Made by a program: the position numbers and the translations under genes
Shown here: positions 27,861 to 40,500 of the stretch, piece by piece
How the letters are laid out: each line of letters begins with the position of its first letter
Position numbering within the stretch: position 1 is the stretch's first letter
Notes under the pieces: model-generated
Told to the model about the DNA's origin: nothing
The model's database searches: none
The model's input: only the letters and a program-made list of their open reading frames with translations
From: Struthio camelus
Lineage: Eukaryota > Chordata > Aves > Struthioniformes > Struthionidae
Length of the DNA stretch: 64,000 nt
Reading direction: 5' to 3'
Assembly: GCF_040807025.1 (NCBI RefSeq)
Contig: NC_090942.1
Location: 200,872,747-200,936,746, forward strand

Positions 27861-30800
27861 ATGAGTGTCTGCTGGACCTCTGACCATCCGCTCCACGGAT
27901 AGCTCACTGCCGAGCTCTGCTTTGGGCTGCCCCAGCCAGTTCCCTCCAAGCCCATGCCTAGGCACCACTCTTGGAATAGCTCATTTCACAGGCTGTCCCC
28001 AAAAGGCAGCATGAACAAGACTGCACTAGGTCACTCCCACTGCACAGTCCCTTAACAGCCCCCATCAGGCTTTGCACTCTCCAGCACCTCCACAAGCTTC
28101 ATTCCACACAGACATGCAATGCAAAGCCTGTTTCACATTATAACATATCATCTCAAAGGCTCAGACACAGCCCTCATATCATTTTGGGTACTTTGAACTG
28201 GAAAAAAAAAAAAAAAGTGGGAAAAAAATTGTTTTTAGGGACCTGAGAATCATAGAGGGCCCAGAAGGGATGGAGGGCTGAATGCTGTTCAGACCTGGCT
28301 AATCTAGAGGGAGTTAGCTTTTAAGCAGTGTAGGTACAGGTCAGTCCACTCGGTCTTGGGACTAGGATTTAGTCACTAGCTCTCTTTTAGGTGGCAGTAT
28401 AGACTGATGATTCCTAGCGAAAGCTTTGTGACAGTGAGTCGCATCCTCCACCTCAGCTCCATATTAACAGGACGTTGAAGAGCAGGGAGGGCACAAACTG
28501 CCAAAGGTGGACTGTACCATGGTATCCTCCACTCAAGCATCTTTTGTAAGAAGCTTTTATAATCATTAGGATTCCTTTATAAAAAGGTGGTTCCCTTGAA
28601 GTTTTGTTCCTACAGGAAGGCAGCTCAGAGAAACGTGTCTATGCAGCAAGGTATGGATCCAGGCAACAGAGATGAGAAATGACCATTTGGGCCTGTACTT
28701 ACCTCTGCTTCTCTTCTGCTGTGTCCCCAAGGGGATGGAGCCATGAAAGTGCCAGTTTCCTCCAGTGTGAAGGACATTTCTTTCCCCTTAATATGCAAGA
28801 GGGAGACACAGACGGCAAGAAAGGGCTGCTCATTGCCCAAACTAAACTAACTCAGTTCTGCTTCAGATCTTGCTTATATTTTATCAGTTTCATATCTGAA
28901 CATCTCCTTAGCAAAGGAAAATTGACTATAATGTCCTTTAAGCAAGCTTGTTCAGAAATCCCTGTAACAATCAGAAGACAGAGAAAACAGTTCATTGCAT
29001 CTGATGCCTAAGTTCTTGGAATTTTAGCTATATTAAGCAAAACCTCTCTTTGTTCATGCATATTAGCCTAACTGCATGCATATTTATTGTCCGCTGTTCT
29101 TCAGTATCTAGGCAAAATCCAAAAGAGGCAGTTTCACTACTGAGATGGGATTTTTGCATAAGAAATTGGACATTTTTACATCAGACTAATAACGCCGTTC
29201 CATTATTCAAAGCTAGAGCTAAAATTAGCAGGTACCTCAACAACCAGATGCATATTTTGTCGTCAAGGTACATGCATGAATTAGCACAGGCCTCTGCCTC
29301 ATATTAATAGCCCTTTAATCTAGATGGGCTCTTCTATGCCGAGATTATTGACATGAGATGGGCACACAATACTCAGGCTACCTTTTATGTCTGTATCTCT
29401 CTATTTAAATACAAAAGTGACTCGAGGAGTCATGCTTCATCTGCATCCATTTTCTGTGTGTTAGAAAACTACCTCCAAACTGGACATGTTATATACCCCT
29501 TTAACAGGAAATCAGTTCTGCACTTGCTGCTACCCGTTTAAAGGATGACGCAGCCAAACCCATGGGAAGTGTGCAGACTAGCACCTGCTTGCGTCACCTC
29601 CCGAAGCTCCACTGCTTTCTTGAGGCCTTCCTTAAAATGATACAGACTCTTTTGCCCTTTGGGTGGCCAGAGCCACTAACACAGCACAGGTGTTGTCGCT
29701 CACCCTCATATTGTAAATAAAAGGGAAAAGTCTTTTTTCCCAATGTGCAACAACCACAAAACAGTCCATTAATAGCTCTTTTAATAGACCATACACGAGC
29801 AGCAATTGGGTAGGGAGAAAAATCACCTCTTGACCAATGCTGTCCTTTGAGCACCCTTAATTTGCAGGGACATAAACATTTGCATTTGGGATGCACTAAG
29901 CACTATGAAGAATCCACTATACTCAAATAAGCTCTCTTTTTAAGCTTATATATGCTGAGAAATGAAGGGGTAAAAAAATAATGGTTCTGGTATAAAAGCC
30001 TCCATGCTCCCTTCTACCTGCACTGATGGAGCAGCTACCTCACATCTAAACCCTGGGCCAGCTTTTCCCCAAATGAAATCAGAGGGAGGTTGGAGGAAGG
30101 ACAGCTGCTCCAAAGATGCTGCAGAACAAAGAGATCTTTGTAAATCTTTGCCCTGGACCGCAGCCCCATGTGCTCATGGCGGGATGGCGCAGCTCCGAGG
30201 GGGTCTGCCAGAGACGGGGCCCAGGGAGGGGGACACGTGCTCAGCAAAGGAATAGGCGCAGCCCTCGTGGGATGCTGGAAATGGCTGGATGTGCCTCGTT
30301 CTCTTCCTTGGCAATAGAGGCAGCAGAAGCCAGATGCTGTTACCTACATTACAGATGTCTCAGTTTAGATGAAGTGAATCCCACCTCCGAAGCTGGATGC
30401 TGAGCGGGCCACAGAGTCAGGCAATTTCAGCGCAGGCAGGAAGCGTTAACCCTTGCTTGTCGGCAGAGAGCAGGGAGAGGCAGCAGAGCAGCTCCCAAGA
30501 GATGGGAGGCTGCAGGGGGAGGCAGCTGCCCCCATCACAGGGTCAGAGCATCACGGGTGGCCCCCAACCTGCCCCTTCCTAGCAGCTGAGTGCAACCCCT
30601 CTGCAATCCAGCTAAACAAAATCTTCTTTTTTTTTTTTTTCCTGCTCACATCAGCCTAATTACATCCATGTTCATCATCTGCTGTTGTATTACAGTAGGC
30701 AACACCTAGTCCACGGCCTTAAATCCTGGGGGGGGGGGGGGGGGGGCACCAATGCAACACTGCTATTGCTGCGATTTCTTTGTGATCTCTGCACTCCTTG

Positions 30801-33800
30801 GGCTTTGCCAGTTCTGTCTCCTAGGATGAAAGATACCTTAGATTTTCGTAGCGTTAAAAGAAACAGTATCCATGGCAAGTCTCCTTGTTGAGGGCAGTTC
30901 GGATCAAGCCATGTTTCTAAAGGCTCCTGGAAGGGTTCAGGACTGCAAGTCCCAGACAAAAGGTGTATTGATTTGCCTGCACTGAGGTCTGTTAGCACGA
31001 GGAGGAGGAAGTTTCTCCTACAGGGACGGAGTCCATCATTCACCTCCCTGCCCCAGTTGGTGGGGAGAGTCTAGTTCCCTCTTCCCAGTGCTGTGCTGAG
31101 AAACAGTGTTTGCTGATAGTGGCTTTCCATCCCAAAGGGGAAAATTACTATGAAATGATTACAAGGACCATTTGAAACCTGAGAAGAGGATGTTTTTAGT
31201 AATGGGAAAAGAGCCAAATACCTTAGAAGAGAAATATTCCAGCTTTAAGAATTAATTACCACTTCCCAGTAGTGCAGGCTGAACTATTAAATAACCTTGC
31301 GCAATTTCCTGGCCAGATATATTTTAATGCGAATGTCATGCACAGATCAAGAGAGCAATATAGTTCTCTGAACCGCGACCCTGCGAGCCTGCCCACACGG
31401 GCAGTTCCTTTTGCTCAGGCACGCACCCAGCAAAGGCCAGAGTACTCCGCACATGACTAAAGCAGCTGCCTATTCAGAGCCACTCACAGCATGAGGGCCT
31501 CTGGCAGATGATTTCCCATACGGAAAGCTATTTTCGGTCAAGGAAGAAGAACATGGATAGCAAACAACCAAGTGTGTTTCTAAAAACCACAACTGTAACA
31601 TCTATGGAGCTCTATAATTATTATGCAAATTGTACCACGTTGCTTTTCAGTTATCACTGAAACGTCACAGGTCAGTGGAATGGGTGCTTGATATCTATAT
31701 CCTAATCTTTCTCTTAGTTGTGCGGGAAGAGAGTATACAACTGGTTATGCTCCAAAATACACACTGGCATAACAAGTCACGATCTGTGCTTACACATCTG
31801 ATCCTACTTCTTTTGGTCAAGAACACCAAGCAATGAATAGTAAGAAAACCTCTTAAATCAACTACCTAGAGATCTTTTTTGTGAGAAAAAATGTTCTTTC
31901 TCCTTATTAGGCATGGGGAAAGAGGAGAGCAGCAGGAGAGTGAGGCAGAGAATCAATGCATGGGGTTTTTGGAAGTCTGAATTGTCACTAGGTATCCAAA
32001 ACCAAAGTTGAGCTGATGTCCTGAGAGCCCTGCTCTAATTCATAGTAAGCTTTTCAGGTGTCTCACTCTGAAGGAGGATTGAATAGTCCTCTAGAGCAGT
32101 GATACAGCAACAGCATCATCCCTAGAAGTTTTGCTCTCTGGAAAGGACAAATGTCTTCAAGCCTCGGGGTTTAGGAGAGAGGATATCCTGCTCTCTTGCC
32201 GGTGTGAGTCTGGTAGAAGTTGGCAGGAGCCAGTGGTAATGTGCTAGTGCAAAAGCTGCTGCAAAAGGACAGCTTTCCCTAAAGGACTTTGTTCTGAACC
32301 TATTCAGACCTTCCTAACGTTGCCCAGCCAGAGCGGGAAGCATAGGGAAAACCCTTACAGCATTTCGAAGAAAATGTTCTTGGCACTATCTAGGGAGCTG
32401 TGGCTCCTGAGCCAAGACGCAGGGAGCAGGTTGATGGCAGCTATTTTAAAATTCATGAAGTCTTAAAGCATTACTGGATGATTTCAGTTCTGAGAGATAA
32501 CTAGACAAAATAGCCCAACAGGGGAAGGATGCTGATGTAGGAAGAGCCATAATAGTGTGTGATGTCACACACGTCCCTGCTTCTGAAATCCCACTCATCC
32601 TTCTTATCTGGGGAAATTGCTGCGATTGTGTTTCATAGCGGAGGTAGTGGGAGGAAGGAGACAGACATGCATTTTCCTCTGATCAAAGAGAAAGGCCAAG
32701 CCATGCCCCACTCATGCTCAGGAAGCCTCCCTGGCCTCCAAGTGCGGGGGTGGCTTTGAAACTGGTGATGGCAAGTATTTGGCAGGGAGGGTGTGAGTGG
32801 TTGTGACCCAGGTAAAACAGCTTTGAATTTCCCTGTTAGCACCGGAGAGGCAGCTTTCCTTCCCAGCATGCTGTGCACCCCGTCTCACGCTCACCCGGCA
32901 CCGAAGGAAACGCCAGGTTAAAATAAGCCTGCGGCCAGTCGTCTTGCTCTGCGCTTGGTCGGTCCGTTCAGGGCTGCGTGGTCTGAGTAGTTCTGGGTGC
33001 CAGTAAATCTGTGTCAGCTCACTCTGACACCTGGCCTAAATGCCCAAATTGAGGACAAGTTTCCTGGGGTAAAATGTATACCTGCACCCAAAAGAGTGAT
33101 CCAGAGATGCCCCAACTCAGCTACAGCCTTACATGAAAGGCCTCTAAAAGCAGCTGGCCCTCCTTCACAGCTTTGCGGTTGCTTTGGGCACAGGAACGTG
33201 TGTCCTGCCAAACCCGGTGGGAGGTAAAGCTCAGATTCCTTCTACTATGTCCACGGCGGGGCCTCATCCTGCTCCTGGAGCACTCCTGGGCCAGCCTGAC
33301 TGCAATATCCCAGCCGTGGGGGGCGTGCAAGGGGGATGGGGGTGCTTGTACCTCCTGCCTCAGGTGCTGAAAGCAGGTGCCTAGATAACAAGATCTTCAG
33401 GGTCTCCCAGAAGAAGCGAGGGGAGACGGGGAAGGGCGCCACACTGCAGCCCCACAGCCAGCGAAGCCGGGTGCTGCCCAGAGCATCGCCCCATCCAGCC
33501 ACCGCCGAGCAGCCCTCCGGGCACTTTGCCAGCACACGGTGCTGCACGACTCCTCCATGGGCAGGACAGAGGGGTGCCAGGAGGAGCCAGAAGCAGGGGA
33601 AAGGCAGAAACTCCATAAAACAGCTTGATCAGGACAGAAAACATAACTTGGAGCCAGACCTGAAGTTTCCATCTGCACCAAAGCAGGGCCCTGAGCTCCT
33701 GTTTCCCTTGGGGGACCAGGCCCCAGGGGTCAGGCATTGCCTCACACTGTTTTATCTGGCCTTTGCTAACTGCCAGGAGATACAGAGAGGTCCAGTACAT

Positions 33801-35500
33801 GTTCCCACCCTTTTAGTGTATTTTATACACATCTGTGAGCTGAATACCTTCAGCAACCTGCCGGGTGAAACTCTACTGAACGTGCGAATCAACTTTCGTC
33901 ATCGCAAGGAACCTGGAATACGCATGCTGCAGACTGTATTTTACCGAGCTACTTCCCAGAGATAAAAGCTACAGTTAAAAAAAAAAAAAATCAAAATCAT
34001 ATCACAGTGGTATCTTCTCTTAAAAACAATTTGTTATCCCTGATTGCAGTACAATTAAATGATGGATAAATAACCCCCTTCTGATTTTTCAAACCCCTTT
34101 GATTTTCAGCCCTTTTAAACTTCCCCATGACTGCATAGCCCATGTAATAAGTTTGAGTCTGCTAAGAATGTACTTGTTTTCCTTAACTGCATTTCGCCTG
34201 CTCCCCTCAAGCCCCTGAGCCCACAGACCTGGACCTTAAGCAAAGAGTCGCACAGTGAAGAAATCTTTCAGATGAATCTCAAACAGGACTTTGATTCGCA
34301 CGAGTCATCACCGTGCTTTTGCACATCCCCTAATAAAATTTCAGATTTTTTGACCCAGTTTGCAGTCCCAGTTTCAAACATGGGAGTGAGCTTCTGCTCC
34401 TCCAGGTCTTGAGCTGTGCCTCTTCAGCTTTCACCATCCCCTTGGTAGGGCAGCACAGGCTCTTTAAAAAGGAGAGGTACCAATACTGTGCCTGGACTCA
34501 GGTTGTGCATTTGGCCCTGGATGGCAGAGAGGGCTTGTGGCATCCACTACCACCCAGAGCTGGCATAGGCCTCTGATGCTCCCTCACACAGCAACTTTGC
34601 TAGCTTGCTCAGGCCCACTTCCCATGACCACCACCACCACGACTTTCATCCACAAATCAGGAGTGGAGACGGCCCACAGTGCTTGAAGTCAAAGGAGACT
34701 GAAATGGCAGATACTGGCACAGAACAGCAATCTCCCTGCAGCACATACCTCAGAGGCATATTTGGTAAGTGCAAAACACATTCCATGTTTAGACATCTAG
34801 CAAGCAGTTATTAAAACCATTCTAGCATGGCATGCAGCTTACATGAAGTAAGTGTTCCATGTCTCTGAATAGCTACAAAATTGCACTGGGGAAAATAAAA
34901 ATATGATTCCTTTTAACTGCAGCTATTTTCTGTTAACAGAACCTACGCATCAGTCCCTCCTATCATACATCTCCCGAGATAGCGACAGCAGTCCCACGCA
35001 CATCACCGTTATAGATTGCTGAGCACTTTGGCCCACGATGATTTGCAGGAGAAACCCAATCCTCAGGTTAAAAGCACTGAGCTCAAGAGATTAATTTGGT
35101 GGGATAGATCTATAAAGCAGGCAGCACAACTCATCAAAAGTTGGAATTAACGTGTAGCAGCTTATCACTCAGGTAGTTACAAATACAAGCAAAACAGGAG
35201 TCTTTGAAGGAAGAGAGAGAGACCCTATTATAAGCAGAATTCTTACAGCCAGGTTCATTTTTTCATGTTTAATGATGCTTTTTTTCCTCCATATAAAGCT
35301 TTCCATGCAAGGCTTTCCAAGTATTTTATAAAGGCAGGTGAGTATTACATCATCATCCCAATTTTACAAGTAGGAAACAGGCCCAAGAACAAAAGTAGTT
35401 TGAACAAACTAAAACAGCAAATCCCAGACCAAAACAGAAACAGAGTCAAAGTCTCATAGCAAATTCCCCTTCTCTAACCACCAGAGATTTTTACTTGGTT
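27861..35500. other. Intergenic, no gene seen
   Basis: Unique sequence downstream of the CR1 and up to the RASL11A 3' end. It includes A14 (about 28202), T15 and G19 homopolymers and a moderately GC-rich part at 33000-33800, where frames up to 209 codons arise by chance. Confidence 0.6.
30728..30746. repeat. G homopolymer of 19
   Basis: An uninterrupted run of 19 G lies about 90 bp after a T15 run (near 30628-30642). Such runs are prone to length error in sequencing and to quadruplex formation. Confidence 0.9.
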
Positions 35501-35516
35501 GCTATGCAGCATTCTT

Positions 35517-35522
35517 TTTATT
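35517..35522 (-). terminator. Candidate RASL11A polyadenylation signal
   Basis: The minus strand reads AATAAA about 170 nt after the stop codon. Another AATAAA overlaps the stop codon itself (35693-35698) but is too early to be the likely signal. Other AT-rich signals further down cannot be excluded. Confidence 0.4.
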
Positions 35523-35693
35523 TTGTGTAAAAAAATAAAAATAAAAATCAAACTAAAGCAAATGGCAAAAAATTGCAAACTTCAACATACTTACTTTCAC
35601 ATCGCTGGCATTAGTACAAAAATAAAGATTTTCATTAACTGGTTTACAAAAATAAAAAGTCTATTGAGTCACACAGGATCTCATCAGTGGGGT

Positions 35694-37194
35694 TTATTTG
35701 ACTTTGGAAGATAAAGCCTGTTTGAAACGTCTTTTTAGATCTTGCATGTTGGGAGATTTGGGCCGAGGGATGATGGATGACCGTCTCTTGTCCGTGCTGC
35801 TGCTGTGGTGTAGTTTGCTGACCTCCTTGCAAAGATACTGGAAAACATCGCAGACACCGTGGCAGTTCTCACTCGTGGAAATTTCTAAAAACAGGCTGCC
35901 CAGTTCATTCGCCAGCTGTAGTCCGTCTTTTGTCTGTACTTGCCTGGCATGGAGAAGGTCTGCTTTGTTTCCCACAATTATGACGGGAGTCCTGGCGTCT
36001 GGATGGACCTTGCGGATGTGTTGATAGAGAGGTCGAATCGACTCATAGCTACTGTAGTCTGTGATGGAGTAGACCAAGAGGAAGCCCTCTGCCCACTTTG
36101 CGCATCTAGATAAAGCATCCAGCGCCTGCACAGGGTCCTCTTGCACCTGCAATATGACAGAGAGGGAAAATTTCACATTGGGTCGTGAAAATATAAGGCT
36201 TGCATCATAGACAGCACTGTTTAAACAGGTCCAAAGAGAAATGTGAGTTCAGTGTTAGGAGATGTTAACCCTGGCTGTTTCCCTTTTAGGGAACTTAGGC
36301 TCAAAAGCTGAGCCCTTAAGTGGTAAAGAAGAACTGGTTTAATTTAAGCAATCACACCAAAAATTTGGGACTTCTAATGCTTGTTCTTGAATCACTTGGT
36401 TAAGCGTGCTGCAGTTCACTGCAGTTCAACTTTTTTTATTCTCAGTACTTCACACAGTTAAGGACAGCTCAGGGCTTTCTCAGGAAAAGAGGTCGACAGC
36501 AGAACCTGCCACAAAGTTCACAATCCTGTATAATCGACAGGGTTTTGAGTTAATTTTTATTTTTTAAAAATAGATACCTCTGACCGGTTAAATGCAAACC
36601 GCATCAACTGCTTCACAGCACGTCCTCCTCACAGTCAAACGCCTGCTCGTGCAAGTCCTCGGCAGCGGCAGCCGAACGCCCCCCGGGCGCCGGTCCTCGG
36701 CCCCTGGCCGCGCCCGGCGAAGCAGCCGCGGGGTTTTACCGCTGCCCGCGGGATGGCGGCGGCCGAGCGAGGGACGCTCCCGTACCTGAACACAGCCCGG
36801 CGTGTCCTGGATCTGCACGGCCACTTGCTCTCCTTCGAGATGCACCAGCCGGGAGTAGAGGTTACCTGGCAGACACGGGGCGGCGATGAAAACCTGCGGC
36901 CGCACCGGCCGGGCTCCCCCCGCCGCCCCCGGCGGCCTCACCTGTGTTGGGCTCGTAGTCCCCGATGAAACGCTTGGTCAGGAACCGCACGATCAGCGCT
37001 GCAAGACAGAGCGGCCGCGTTAGGGGCAGGGACACCCTCCCGCCGGGACACCCGGCCGGCGCCCCGCACTCACCGCTCTTGCCGACGCCGCGGGCGCCCA
37101 GCACGGCCAGGCGGACCTCGGCGCGGGGCGGCCCCGGGGCGCACTCCGCGATGGGCGCCAGCAGGAAGGGCTGCGACATGCTGGGCAGGCGCAT
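35694..37194 (-). CDS. RASL11A: RASL11A, Ras-like small GTPase family 11 member A (4 coding exons)
   Basis: The exons read on the minus strand as 37194-37074, 36998-36942, 36865-36786 and 36146-35694. All introns are GT-AG (75, 76 and 639 bp), and the joined frame is 236 aa. Visible GTPase motifs are the P-loop GARGVGKS (residues 33-40), the G3 box DTPG (80-83), the G4 box NKAD (146-149) and a G5-like EIS (174-176). The C-terminal tail is basic (SPNMQDLKRRFKQAL) and ends in SKVK, so there is no CAAX prenylation box. The residue matching the Ras catalytic Gln61 is Cys84, so weak intrinsic hydrolysis is expected, as in the RASL11 family generally. The family member is known as a nucleolar/chromatin regulator of rRNA gene transcription; that role is from family knowledge, not from this sequence. 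The start MRLPSMSQ was chosen by resemblance to the family N-terminus; Met6 at 37179 is an alternative. RPL21 lies directly upstream on the same strand, the conserved vertebrate neighbour. Confidence 0.96.
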
Positions 37195-37200
37195 CGGGGG

Positions 37201-37250
37201 CTCGGCTCGGCTCGGCTCGGCTCGGCTCGGCTCGGCTCGGCTCGGCTCGG
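37201..37250 (-). repeat. (CCGAG)10 pentanucleotide repeat in the RASL11A 5'UTR
   Basis: Ten perfect tandem copies of CTCGG on the plus strand (CCGAG on the transcript strand) end 6 bp before the RASL11A ATG at 37194. The tract lies in the CpG island and probably forms most of the 5'UTR. The frame upstream of the ATG is open through it, so an upstream start would add a repeat of Pro-Ser-Arg-Ala-Glu type, but no evidence supports such a start. Confidence 0.9.
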
Positions 37251-37276
37251 CGGCGCCCGGCGGCCGCCGCACGCGG

Positions 37277-37285
37277 CTTTTAAAG
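37277..37285 (-). promoter_or_regulatory. TATA-like box of RASL11A
   Basis: On the minus strand this reads CTTTAAAAG, embedded in very GC-rich sequence. It lies about 85 bp before the RASL11A start codon, so initiation about 30 bp downstream would fall near 37250. That is the edge of the pentanucleotide repeat and leaves a 5'UTR of roughly 55 nt. The position is plausible but inferred from sequence alone. Confidence 0.45.
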
Positions 37286-37500
37286 GCTCCGCCGGCAGCG
37301 GCGTTGCGCGCACGCTGCTGCCGCCCCCACGGGGCTGCGCCGCCTGCGGGGCGGCTCCGCGGCCGCCCCAGCCCAGGGCCGAGGCAGCCAAGCGTTGTCC
37401 CCAGCAGCTGGGAGAGCCCTGCCCGCCGCTGGCTCACGAGGGAGCCACGTACGAGGAAGGGGGGACCGGACGGGAGGGGAGAAAAATACCGCTGCCAGCC

Positions 37501-40500
37501 GTGGGTGGGGGAAGGCCTCTTCTCTGTGCATCTGCCCCATATTGCCCTCGCGTTGCTGGTGCAATTACACGCACACCGCTTCACCGCACAGAAAGTTTCA
37601 ATTCGGCTACATTGCTAAAAAAAGGAAGCCGAGAGCGAGGACATACTGCGTGCCACCACCGGGAACCAGCACCTGCTTTACTTGTTCTGCCCACAGTGAG
37701 TTTCTTAAGTCACAAAAGGAAAAGAAGGGGAAAACGATTTTTTTTTCATCTCAGACTATTTTGTTTGTCATATATGGGTTCATCCCTCTGTTGTCCTTGT
37801 TGAAACCCAAGCTTGCACATCAAGTAAAAGTGGTCCACTCCACTCGGATTTGGAATGGTCCACTTGGCCTTGAGGTTTGACTTAGGCCCTTTTGTTTTTT
37901 AAAGTGAAACAAAGTTTTAGAAAAGAAAGGTGCTCCATCATGGGGGCTTAATTTAGTAGCTGCAAACAATTGTGTTTGTGCTTCAACCTTTTTGTGTGAA
38001 CGGTTGCCTTGGCTTCTGTAAAATTGCTGCTGCAGCATGCTGCTTTGCAAGCATGTAAGCATTTACAAGATCAAAGAATTCCTTAAAGGGCTGTCTTTTA
38101 AATGTTGTTACAGAGATAACACAAGCCAGTGGGAAACAACATGGAGGATTTCAGTAACACGGTATTTGAAAGGAGTTTGACCAGGAGGGCCAACCGTCAG
38201 TGTCCAAATCCCAAGCAGGGTTTGTGGTTTTGTTGTCCGGCACCGCAGGGAAGCCAACTCCGCGCCAGCCAGGCTGCGTGGACCTGGGCATGAAGGGCAC
38301 TCGGGAGGTGCGTGGTGGGTACTGAGCTGCTAGGATGGGGCTTAAATTCACCTGCCCTCTTCCCTACCCTTGGTCTGGACTTGCAGCTGGCTGTTTCCAG
38401 GCATTTCCACTACCTACCTGTGAAGAAGAAGGGTTCAGGTCAGCTGGCTAAATTTAGGTTGCTGAGGGTCGACTGGGCTGTGCTGAGTGGGCTCTGGCTG
38501 CTGGCTACATGGATCTCCTGGAGCTGCTGTGTCCCATCTGCCCAGCTCAGATGCCCTAGGGCACCCAGAAGGTGCCAGACGCTGCATGCAGGTTGCTGAC
38601 TTGAACCTTGACAGCAGCTGGGCTACAAATGAGCACTTCACAGAGTCCTGGCCTCTAAGGAAGGAGACACAGAGGAGAACATGGGTCAGGGAGAGTCCTG
38701 CCAGGTCACCCATATGGGGAGCAGGCAGGTGTCTACAGAGAGCCACCTAACTCCCCTTGCAGGGGAGCCTTTGCTACAGCTCTCAGAAGACACACATACT
38801 GACAACAGGTCATGTTTCTTTCTTACTTTCCCTTGTCCTCCCTCTTTCTTTCTGCTTGTGTCTGTGCAACAGTTCGGATACCCTATCTGCTAGGCACATC
38901 TTGGGAAATGCTTCAGTCCCAGTCCCTTCCGGCAATACAAGGTCAGAGCCACTAGACACTGGAATACATTTGCCAGCTCCGGTCTACTAGAGCACAGGAA
39001 GATGCTCCGGAGAAGCAAATCCTCAGTGCCACAGGGTCAAGGATGGGGAGGGACTGCTCTCCATTTCTTTTGGGTGCACGGTGCATCAGCAGAGCAGAGA
39101 GGCACAGCTCAGCCTCTGCACCCACCAAAGAACCAACCAGCTGCCCAAAGCAAACTGTTCTGCCCTGTTTGAAGGAGTTTTCCCCCTTATGCCTCAGCAA
39201 CCCTGTACGTTTTCTACCTGATAAAGATACCACTTTACTTTGTGGTGAAGGGTCACACATGGCTCAGAGTAGTTAACACCATGCCAATTAGCAGCAGTTA
39301 AAGTAATGCCTAGGAAAAATACTGTGGAATAAGTGCAGTTTATTATTTTTATTACTTCAGTGCTTAAGAACCCCTACAGTATCAAGGCTGTTTTTAAACC
39401 TTGCAAACTGACTGCCTCTGAAATTTCTACTTCAAAAATTCCCATCATGCCAGTGAATCCTTTTTCTTTTGTAACTAAGATTTCTCTTTTATCACTAAAA
39501 GCTTTTGGTTCCCAGAGGTTAATGTTATTGTCATCTGCTCCCATTGTCATGCATCATCACTTGTCTTCAGCCTTGTACACAGTGCAAACACAAGCTGTTT
39601 TTATGCTTTTCTTTATAAAAGAGCTGTCAGAGTACCTTCATTTTGCTCTCGAAAGAACATTATTAAAATGAGTCCTTTCCAGGCAGATGATTTGCCAAGT
39701 GCCAAGTTGTGAAAGTGGCAGTATTAATAAACATTGTCCCCAAAAACTTGAGGAACTCATCCTGTTTCTGGGAAGCTATAGCGCTCATGCTGCTTTGTCT
39801 CCTGCTTAAAACATCCCCTGCCCGCTCCTGCTCCCCCCAAAGAAAGCCAGTGGTGTCATGCTGAGATGACTGCAACTCTGACTAGGTAGGAAAAGCTGTG
39901 AAGGAACTCACGGCCTGCTCCTCCCTGGAAACGTCTCCATCACCAACTACTCTGGTGCAACGGACTAGATCAGGAGGAAATTGAAGTAGTTGGAGCTGAG
40001 GTTGCTCACCATGTGTGGTTCAGTGGCTTTACTTCAGATTAGATCCGTTATCATCCTGTGGGGATGAACATTCCCAAAGAAGTTCAAAGCTACCCCAAGA
40101 AGCCTTTGCTTTCTTGGCTCCAGGTCCACCTCGGAAGCTGTATTTTCACCCATCCCATGCAGATTGCACATGCTGCCATCCCCATCACCTACATTAGGCC
40201 TCTCTCACAGAAACAATATTTAGTCCCACTTGTGTTCCCACTGACACCTCAGTCTGGCTGCCTGATCACCTCCCTGCTCCAAGTTCTGATGCCATTCAAC
40301 ACTAGGTACTTTTGGGGGAGGGAGTAGGGGACTAACCCCTGTGGCTGCAGTAGCCATTCCGGAAGGACACGGGGACAGCCTCTGGGTCCCCTTTTCTCTA
40401 ACAAAAGAGATGGGCACAATGTTTTCCTGGGAGTCCCAGATGATGCTGCAGTCCACTAGAAGCTCTGGGTTCCAGGTTGGCAGGACCTTAGCATCCTTAG

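Larger units (their letters stand above)
36590..37500. promoter_or_regulatory. CpG island covering the RASL11A promoter and first three exons
   Basis: CpG-dense, GC-rich sequence, sharply different from the AT-rich flanks, spans exons 1-3 and the presumed start site of RASL11A. Long open frames on both strands here follow from the lack of AT-rich stop codons and are not genes. Edges are by eye. Confidence 0.85.

Noticed and set aside
33336-33965. 209-codon plus-strand frame
   Set aside because: Moderately GC-rich noncoding DNA with competing frames on the other strand, no recognisable family or splice structure.
36862-37584. 240-codon minus-strand frame across the RASL11A promoter
   Set aside because: It reads through the 5' region, exon 1 and intron 1 without splicing. 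Only the part from 37194 to 37074 is RASL11A exon 1; the rest is open because of GC richness.
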